Assembly (NCBI GenBank): GCA_021845945.1
Contig: JAJZRD010000053.1
Location: forward strand, 1 to 17,956
Reading direction: 5' to 3'
DNA: 17,956 nucleotides
Source of the DNA: Chloroflexota bacterium
Lineage (GTDB): Bacteria > Chloroflexota > UBA6077
Positions 13,356 to 17,956 of this stretch are shown here, piece by piece. Made by a program: the position numbers and the translations under genes. A model generated the notes under the pieces. It had not been told where the DNA came from and did no database searches. It worked only from the letters and a program-made list of their open reading frames with translations. How positions within the stretch are numbered: the first letter of the stretch is position 1; each line of letters opens with the position of its first letter.

Positions 13356-14276
13356 CGACCCTGCCAGCAGGGCCCCCGGCGCTTCCTGGGCCAGCGCCAC
13401 CACGTCCTGCCGGTTCAGCAGCCCTTTCTCGGTGACGTATCCCTCGAGGTAGCGGGCCGGCGTGAGGTCGAAGTAGACGTTCCGGACGGTTACCCCCGCC
13501 AGCGGCTCGGAGAGCACCTCCCGGGCGTCCTTCTCCTCCAGCGAAGGGGTTCGCCACCGGCCCGCGTTCGGCGCGATCTTGTGGGTCTCCGCCAGGGTGT
13601 AGAAGGGCACCCGGCAGCGGCGGGCGGCCAGGGCCAGCAGCAGGGTGCCCGCCTTGTTCACCAGGGAGCCGTTGGGCCGAAGGGTGTCGGCACCCACCAC
13701 CGCCGCCCTCGCTTCGGAGGCGAAGAGCCCCACCTCGGCATCGGTGATCAGGGTGGTGGGGATGCCGCGGGAGGCGAGGGCGGCCGCGGTTCGGCGCCCC
13801 TCGCAGAGGGGCCGAGACTCGGCCACGATGACCTCCTCCAGCACGCCCCGCGACCAGCACTCCTCCAGGGCCTGCAGGACGGTGGAGGAGAAGCTGAGGG
13901 TGATGACCGCTCCGGCCACAACCTCGGCGGTGTGGTCGGCGATGACGGAGGTCGCCGTCCCCTGTTTGGCCACCCACCGGCGCGCGGCCTCCTCCGCGGC
14001 GGCGCGAGCGGCTCCCACGTTGCCCTCGCCACCAGCCTCCAGCCAGGCGGCTACCACGGCCCCCGTCGCGTTGAGGGGGGAGGCCATGCTGGGGCGGGCG
14101 TGGGCAAGCTTCCGGGTCGTGTCTCGGAACAGCTCTGGGAAGATGGTGCCGGGCAGGGCTGGATCGGCGGCCATCTCGGCCAGCAGCTGGACGGCCTCCC
14201 TCGCCAGCTGGGTTGCGCCCAGCTCCTCGTTCTCCCGGATCGCCTCGACTCGCTCAGCTATCTCGTTGACGTTCAT
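13353..14276 (-). CDS. eIF-2B alpha/beta/delta-like (sugar-phosphate isomerase superfamily) protein
   Basis: This is a 307-residue protein of the family that includes eIF-2B regulatory subunits, methylthioribose-1-phosphate isomerase and ribose-1,5-bisphosphate isomerase. The N-terminal half is helical. The C-terminal half has VAESRPLCEGRRTAAALA (153-168), GADTLRPNGSLVNKAGT (195-211, with Asp197 and the N-K pair), VPFYTLAETHKI and FDLTPARYLEGYVTEKG (269-285), the family's hallmarks. In bacteria a sugar-1-phosphate isomerase role is likelier than translation initiation, but the substrate cannot be read here. The ATG at 14274-14276 begins MNVNEIAERV; AAGGG abuts it, so spacing is poor. A longer open frame upstream overlaps clpS on the other strand and is rejected. 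Confidence 0.88.
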   Translation of the reverse strand: MNVNEIAERVEAIRENEELGATQLAREAVQLLAEMAADPALPGTIFPELFRDTTRKLAHARPSMASPLNATGAVVAAWLEAGGEGNVGAARAAAEEAARRWVAKQGTATSVIADHTAEVVAGAVITLSFSSTVLQALEECWSRGVLEEVIVAESRPLCEGRRTAAALASRGIPTTLITDAEVGLFASEARAAVVGADTLRPNGSLVNKAGTLLLALAARRCRVPFYTLAETHKIAPNAGRWRTPSLEEKDAREVLSEPLAGVTVRNVYFDLTPARYLEGYVTEKGLLNRQDVVALAQEAPGALLAGS

Positions 14277-14279
14277 CCC

Positions 14280-14308
14280 TTGGCAGCTTCGCCCCCTTGC
14301 GGTAGTAT
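14280..14308 (+). promoter_or_regulatory. Promoter of clpS, predicting a near-leaderless mRNA
   Basis: TTGGCA (14280-14285) is followed after exactly 17 bases by TAGTAT (14303-14308). The predicted start is near 14315, only about four bases before the clpS ATG, which fits the lack of any ribosome site there. Confidence 0.5.
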
Positions 14309-14318
14309 CGATTGGCAC

Positions 14319-14675
14319 ATGATAGTTCGACTGCAGGATAAGTACCTGAAGAACGTGCCGAAGCTGGAAGTCGAGATCCCAAAAGCGGTATCGAAGGGCG
14401 AGACCGCCTCGCAACCGGAGACCGTGCGGCGAGGTCAGCTGCTGCCGCCATACGCGGTGATCCTCCACAACGACGACGTGAACGAGATGGGTTACGTCAC
14501 CATGGCGTTGTTGAGGAGCGTCCCGAAGCTCACCGAGAAGCAGGCGGCGGAGATCATGCTGACGGCCCACCATCGTGGCCAGGCTGTGGTGATCGTCTGC
14601 CCCCTGGAGCTGGCCGAGCTGTACCGCGAGCGGCTGGAGGGTTACGGTCTCACGGCGACCATCGAGAAGGCTTAG
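14319..14675 (+). CDS. clpS: ClpS, adaptor of the ClpAP/ClpCP protease
   Basis: This adaptor hands N-degron substrates to a Clp ATPase. It has 118 residues: a variable N-terminal tail to about residue 40 and a ClpS core. The core shows YAVILHNDDVNEMGYV (Asn51, Asp52 and Asp53 of the N-degron pocket), the helix AAEIMLTAHHRGQAVV with the pocket histidine at 84, and the C-terminal TATIEKA ending typical of ClpS. The ATG at 14319 has no upstream Shine-Dalgarno sequence. It is divergent from the eIF-2B-like gene, with only 42 bases between start codons, and is followed by serA 186 bases later under a separate promoter. No clpA or clpC lies in the window. Confidence 0.93.
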   Translation: MIVRLQDKYLKNVPKLEVEIPKAVSKGETASQPETVRRGQLLPPYAVILHNDDVNEMGYVTMALLRSVPKLTEKQAAEIMLTAHHRGQAVVIVCPLELAELYRERLEGYGLTATIEKA

Positions 14676-14705
14676 CTCAGGACAAAGCTCGACATAAAGT
14701 CACCC

Positions 14706-14734
14706 TTGACCCGTCCCACCCCTTGGGGTATATT
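14706..14734 (+). promoter_or_regulatory. Promoter of serA
   Basis: TTGACC (14706-14711) is followed after 17 bases by TATATT (14729-14734); both hexamers match five of six. An ACCCC-TT-GGGGT inverted repeat (14718-14729) occupies the spacer and touches the -10, a possible operator. The predicted start near 14741 gives a leader of about 120 bases with no riboswitch that I recognise. Confidence 0.7.
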
Positions 14735-14861
14735 CTCCAAGCTGTCCCCTGGACGGCCTTTCTGACTTCCCCAGCCGGTTGAAGTCTACGCCTATTTCAG
14801 TAGAGATCCTTCGCTCGCGGTCGGGGTGACACCCATCGGGACGTATTAGGTGATGGTGATC

Positions 14862-16439
14862 ATGAGAGTACTGGTAAGCGATCCGGTTGCCGAGGATGGG
14901 GTGGCCTACCTCCGGCAGCAGGCCAAGGTAGATGTGAAGACCGGGATGAGGCCGGAGGAGCTGATCCGGATCATCCCTGAGTACGATGCCCTGGTGGTGC
15001 GCAGCGAGACCAAGGTGACCGCCGAGGTGATCGAGGCGGGAAGCAGGCTTCAGGTGATCGGTCGGGCCGGCGTCGGCATCGACAACATCGACGTTGCCGC
15101 CGCGACGCGCCGGGGCATCGTGGTGGTTAACGCCCCCACCGGCAACAACATCGCCGCCGCCGAGCATACCCTCGGCATGATGCTGGCCCTGGCGCGCCAG
15201 ATCCCTCAGGCCTACGCCTCGCTCCGGGCGGGGGAGTGGAAACGATCCCGGTTCATGGGGGTCGAGCTGAGGGATAAGCTTCTGGGCGTGGTAGGGCTGG
15301 GCAAGATCGGGACGGAGGTGGCCCGTCGCGCCCAGGGGCTGGAGATGCGGGTCATCGGTTACGACCCCTACCTCTCGGTGGAGCATGCCAAGAAGCTGGG
15401 CGTGGAGGCGATGGGTCTGGACGACCTGCTGCAGCGGGCCGATTTCGTGACACTGCACGTGCCCCTCACGCCCCAGACCAAGGCGCTGATCGGCCCCGAG
15501 CAGCTGCGGCGCATGAAGCCCACCGCCCGGTTGGTCAACTGCGCTCGAGGAGGGATCGTGGACGAGGCGGCCCTCCTGGAGGCCCTGGACCAGGGAGTGA
15601 TCGCCGGTGCCGCCCTGGACGTCTTCGCACAGGAGCCGCTGCCGGCCGACAGCCCGCTGCTGCGCCACGACAAGGTGGTGGTGACTCCCCACCTGGCCGG
15701 ATCAACCCACGAGGCCCAGGTGGAGGTGGCCCTGGACGTTGCGGAGCAGATCGTGGCGGTGCTTCAGGGCCGATCGGCCCGCTACGCTGTCAACGCGCCG
15801 GTCATCCCGCCCGAGGCGATGTCGGTCCTGGGCCCCTACATGGAGTTGGCGGCCAAGCTGGGAAGCCTGGTGACCCAGCTTTCCGAGGGCCAGCTGCGCT
15901 CCATCGAGGTGACCTACGCGGGAGAGATAGCCGAGCTGGAAACGGCACCCCTCAAGGCGATGGTGATCAAGGGGCTGCTGCAGCCGATCCTGGCCGAGGA
16001 GATCAACCTGGTCAACGCACCGGTCATCGCCCGCAGTCGGGGTCTGGACGTGGCGGAGCGGAAGACCGCTCACGTCAACAACTACAGCAACCTGATCACC
16101 ATTCAACTGGACACTGACCGCTCTTCCCACGTGGTGGCCGGGACGACGATGCTGGGAGAGCCCCACCTGGTGCGGGTGGATGAGTACTGGGTGGACGTGG
16201 TGCTGGCCGGCGGGGTAATGCTGTTCAGCTACCATCGAGACCGGCCGGGCATGATCGGCCACGTGGGAACGGTGCTGGGGAAGGCCAACGTCAACATCTC
16301 CTTCATGGCGGTGGGGCGGCTGGCTCCCAAGGGCGAGGCTTTGATGGTTATCGGCGTGGACGATCCGGTGGGATCCGACCTGGTGGAGCAGCTGCTGGCG
16401 GTGCCCGACATCCACGCTATTCGGACGGTGAAGATCTAG
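14862..16439 (+). CDS. serA: D-3-phosphoglycerate dehydrogenase
   Basis: This is the first step of serine synthesis: NAD-dependent oxidation of 3-phosphoglycerate to 3-phosphohydroxypyruvate. From ATG 14862 it has 525 residues, the long SerA type. The domains in order are substrate-binding half, Rossmann NAD domain (VVGLGKIG, 143-150, with Asp168 of GYDPY), catalytic Arg229 (NCARGGIVDE), Glu258 (AQEPLP) and His277 (VTPHLAGST), an intervening domain (about 315-450) and a C-terminal ACT domain (HRDRPGMIGHVGTVLGKANV) that may sense serine. AGGTG lies nine bases before this ATG. Earlier in-frame starts (GTG 14850, ATG 14853) lie on the ribosome site itself. A hairpin repeat starts two bases after the stop. 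Confidence 0.96.
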   Translation: MRVLVSDPVAEDGVAYLRQQAKVDVKTGMRPEELIRIIPEYDALVVRSETKVTAEVIEAGSRLQVIGRAGVGIDNIDVAAATRRGIVVVNAPTGNNIAAAEHTLGMMLALARQIPQAYASLRAGEWKRSRFMGVELRDKLLGVVGLGKIGTEVARRAQGLEMRVIGYDPYLSVEHAKKLGVEAMGLDDLLQRADFVTLHVPLTPQTKALIGPEQLRRMKPTARLVNCARGGIVDEAALLEALDQGVIAGAALDVFAQEPLPADSPLLRHDKVVVTPHLAGSTHEAQVEVALDVAEQIVAVLQGRSARYAVNAPVIPPEAMSVLGPYMELAAKLGSLVTQLSEGQLRSIEVTYAGEIAELETAPLKAMVIKGLLQPILAEEINLVNAPVIARSRGLDVAERKTAHVNNYSNLITIQLDTDRSSHVVAGTTMLGEPHLVRVDEYWVDVVLAGGVMLFSYHRDRPGMIGHVGTVLGKANVNISFMAVGRLAPKGEALMVIGVDDPVGSDLVEQLLAVPDIHAIRTVKI

Positions 16440-16440
16440 C

Positions 16441-16492
16441 GTAGGGGCGAATACAAGATTCGCCCCAGGGCGATCACAAGGATCGCCCCTAC
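16441..16492. repeat. Hairpin repeat, copy 2 (GTAGGGGCGA type), double stem-loop
   Basis: The outer ends GTAGGGGCGA (16441-16450) and TCGCCCCTAC (16483-16492) are perfect reverse complements. Inside are two tandem hairpins, GGGGCGAAT/ATTCGCCCC (16444-16466) and GGGCGATC/GATCGCCC (16468-16488), and both have the same ACAAG loop. It starts one base after the serA stop and ends 18 bases before the next start codon. It has the look of a dispersed intergenic repeat family. Confidence 0.85.
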
Positions 16493-16510
16493 AGTCGCAG
16501 GGGTGTTTCC

Positions 16511-17149
16511 GTGGACAGACTCCGAGAGTTCTGGCGCTGGTTCGACCGGCTGAGCGACGTGAAGAAGGTGGCGACGGGAAGCGCCGTTGCGCTCTTCCTC
16601 TTCTCCTCGTGGCTTTACAGCCTCGGCTTTCTGGGGCTGGCCGCCTCGAGCCGCCACGCGGAGGCCGCTCGGATCGTCCCCACCCCCTCCGCGACGGAGG
16701 CGACCGCGACGGCGCCGACGGCAACCCCTCTGCCTCGGTCGCTCGGCGGACCGGCACCGACGGCGGGTCCGGAACCCACCTCCTCCATCTACCACGCCAG
16801 CCCGCCCCCTCCGACCTCCAGGCCGGCGATCGAGCCTGCGGTTCGCAACACGCCGGTGCCGGCCAGGACGCCGGCAGCGAGCCCGTCGGCGGCCGTCACG
16901 GGGACGGCCACGCGGCCGACTCCGAGGGCGGGGACCCCGGGCCCGGTCTTGACGGTGTCGCCCACTCCGATGCCCACGTTCTCGATGTGGGTAACCCCCG
17001 GCCTGCCCCCCACGGCAACGGCAGGGGCTCCAGGGGCCACGCCGACGGCGGTGCCCCAGCCCGCCAACCCCGTCTACGTGCCGCCAATGCCGCCCACCTG
17101 GACGCCGACCCGGGCCCCCGAGGTGGCCACGCCGACGCCGTCTCACTAG
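16511..17149 (+). CDS. Membrane-anchored Thr/Pro/Ala-rich protein
   Basis: I do not recognise a family. The 212-residue product has a charged N-terminus (MDRLREFWRWFDRLSDVKK), one strong membrane helix near residues 20-46 (TGSAVALFLFSSWLYSLGFL) and then about 160 residues of Pro/Thr/Ala-rich low-complexity text with repeated TPT, TAT and PTP units. The tail has no Cys and few charged residues. It should be a signal-anchored protein with an unstructured, possibly glycosylated, outward tail. Such tails are frequent in Chloroflexota. The start is GTG 16511-16513 with AGGGG about seven bases upstream. It lies between serA and an HD-domain gene whose start is 15 bases downstream, so these are probably co-transcribed. 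Confidence 0.75.
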   Translation: MDRLREFWRWFDRLSDVKKVATGSAVALFLFSSWLYSLGFLGLAASSRHAEAARIVPTPSATEATATAPTATPLPRSLGGPAPTAGPEPTSSIYHASPPPPTSRPAIEPAVRNTPVPARTPAASPSAAVTGTATRPTPRAGTPGPVLTVSPTPMPTFSMWVTPGLPPTATAGAPGATPTAVPQPANPVYVPPMPPTWTPTRAPEVATPTPSH

Positions 17150-17164
17150 GAAAGGATCGTGACG

Positions 17165-17875
17165 ATGGTGTCTGAACTGGAAGCAACCAGCGGAAATGGA
17201 TCGAAGCCGGTCGTGACCCTGGAGATGGTTCGATCCTCCCAGGAGATTCGCTGCTATCTGGAGGGGGCGGACCAGCAGGCCATCCTGAAGGGCTATACCG
17301 AGCACGGGCTGAGGCACGCCAGCCTGGTGTCCACCGTCACCCAGGGGATACTGATGCAGCTGCAGGTAGCGCCGCGGCGGGCCGAGCTGGGTGCCATCGC
17401 CGGCTACCTGCACGACGTCGGGAACCTGGTGGGCCGGAGCGGGCACAACTCCACCGGCGGAGCGATCGCCATGGGGCTGCTCCAGAGGCTGGGGATGCCC
17501 CCGGAGGAGATCGTGGACGTCGTAACCGCCATCGCCAACCACGACGAGGGCGATGGGGAGCCGGTCAGCGACCTCAGCGCGGCCCTGATCCTGGCGGACA
17601 AGTCGGACGTGCATCGAAGCCGCGTTCGGAACCCCAACCCCGCCACCTTCGACAACCACGACCGGGTGAACTACGCCGCGCGCCGCAGCTACGTGCGGGT
17701 GGATGCCAAGCGGCAGGCGATTGCCTACGATCTGTCCATCGAGACCGAGGCGCTGCCCGGCGGGGTGCTGGACTACTTCGAGATCTTCCTCCCCCGGATG
17801 CTGATGGCACGGAAGGCAGCCCAGTTCCTGAAGTGCCAGTTCGAGTTCTACATCAACAACACCCGGGTGTTCTAG
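17165..17875 (+). CDS. HD-domain phosphohydrolase
   Basis: This is a metal-dependent HD-superfamily protein of 236 residues, likely a nucleotide or phosphomonoester hydrolase. The HD pattern is complete: His51 (EHGLRHASLV), His83-Asp84 (GYLHDVGN), His94 (RSGHNSTGG), His126 (IANHDEG) and Asp145 (LILADKSDVHRSR). The extra histidines match the layout of larger HD-GYP-like or RNase Y-type sites, but no GYP motif is present. The C-terminus is soluble. The ATG at 17165 has AAAGGA eight bases upstream; GTG 17159 is an alternative with poorer spacing. It follows the Thr/Pro-rich gene after 15 bases. The substrate is unknown. Confidence 0.88.
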   Translation: MVSELEATSGNGSKPVVTLEMVRSSQEIRCYLEGADQQAILKGYTEHGLRHASLVSTVTQGILMQLQVAPRRAELGAIAGYLHDVGNLVGRSGHNSTGGAIAMGLLQRLGMPPEEIVDVVTAIANHDEGDGEPVSDLSAALILADKSDVHRSRVRNPNPATFDNHDRVNYAARRSYVRVDAKRQAIAYDLSIETEALPGGVLDYFEIFLPRMLMARKAAQFLKCQFEFYINNTRVF

Positions 17876-17956
17876 CCTGCGGCCGAGGTGGTTCTTGCCC
17901 ACGAGGGGTCGAGGCCTACGATCATCGACGGCTCGGTGGTCCAGAACCTGCAGGCT

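Noticed and set aside
14277..14573. N-terminal extension of the eIF-2B-like gene
   Set aside because: It lies antisense to clpS, has no family similarity and would cross the divergent promoter; the start MNVNEIAERV fits the family.
13341..14675. A 444-codon plus-strand open frame that ends with the ClpS sequence
   Set aside because: Only the last 118 codons read as protein of a known family. The part before them is antisense to the well-supported eIF-2B-like gene and has shadow-type composition.
14741..14861. T-box or other riboswitch in the serA leader
   Set aside because: No TGGnACCGCG-type antiterminator sequence or known aptamer core was found; only a short GGGTG-A-CACCC inverted repeat is present.
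16436..17902. A 488-codon minus-strand open frame
   Set aside because: It is antisense to two supported plus-strand genes and rich in Arg/Gly/His in the way of GC-rich shadow frames.
17888..17956. Possible start of another plus-strand gene at the window end (GTG, 23 open codons)
   Set aside because: No ribosome site and too short to recognise; the frame may be open by chance.

Overview
The window is a high-GC, gene-dense stretch of a bacterial chromosome. It probably comes from a Chloroflexota-like monoderm (Thermomicrobia/Sphaerobacter type). That assignment is an inference from three things: a membrane-anchored Thr/Pro-rich tail protein of the kind common in that phylum, a drug-efflux adaptor that lacks the long periplasmic hairpin, and frequent GTG/TTG starts. 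No rRNA, tRNA, CRISPR array or intact insertion sequence was seen.

Layout. (1) 1-1640, minus strand: a MarR-type regulator, an EmrA/HlyD-like adaptor and the 5' part of a DHA2-type MFS exporter form one efflux operon, with a good promoter and a palindromic operator in front of the regulator. (2) 1700-3159, plus strand: ccdA and a TlpA/ResA-like lipoprotein thioredoxin form a thiol-redox/cytochrome c maturation pair, with overlapping inverted repeats at the promoter. (3) 3160-3687: decayed gamma-glutamyltransferase remnant. (4) 3688-5870, minus: an SPL-like radical SAM protein and a hemerythrin-PAS (DUF438-like) sensor; the latter has a CRP/FNR-like site placed at -41.5 from a predicted start point. 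(5) 5911-6735, minus: secreted C39-like cysteine peptidase with a strong terminator, then 561 bp of mostly featureless DNA. (6) 7297-9801: a short DUF2848 protein (+), a palindromic repeat, tyrS (-) and a DinB-like metalloprotein (+). (7) 9869-10770: a conserved protein of unknown function with its terminator. (8) 10808-12592: a perfect 54-bp palindrome directly in front of an archaeal-type ATPase fused to a PD-(D/E)XK nuclease-like domain. Its composition is more AT-rich than the neighbours and it looks like an acquired cassette. (9) 12716-14675: nicotinamidase pncA (+), an eIF-2B-like sugar-phosphate isomerase family protein (-) and divergent clpS (+), whose promoter predicts an almost leaderless mRNA. 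(10) 14706-17875, plus: serA with a long leader, a hairpin repeat, a Thr/Pro-rich membrane-anchored protein and an HD-domain phosphohydrolase.

Most of the window is ordinary housekeeping. The strongest candidate for something under-described is the palindrome plus ATPase-nuclease cassette. Next are the CRP-like control of the hemerythrin-PAS gene and the hairpin repeats that sit directly at the 3' ends of genes. All assignments come from reading the sequence and known family motifs; no database search was run.
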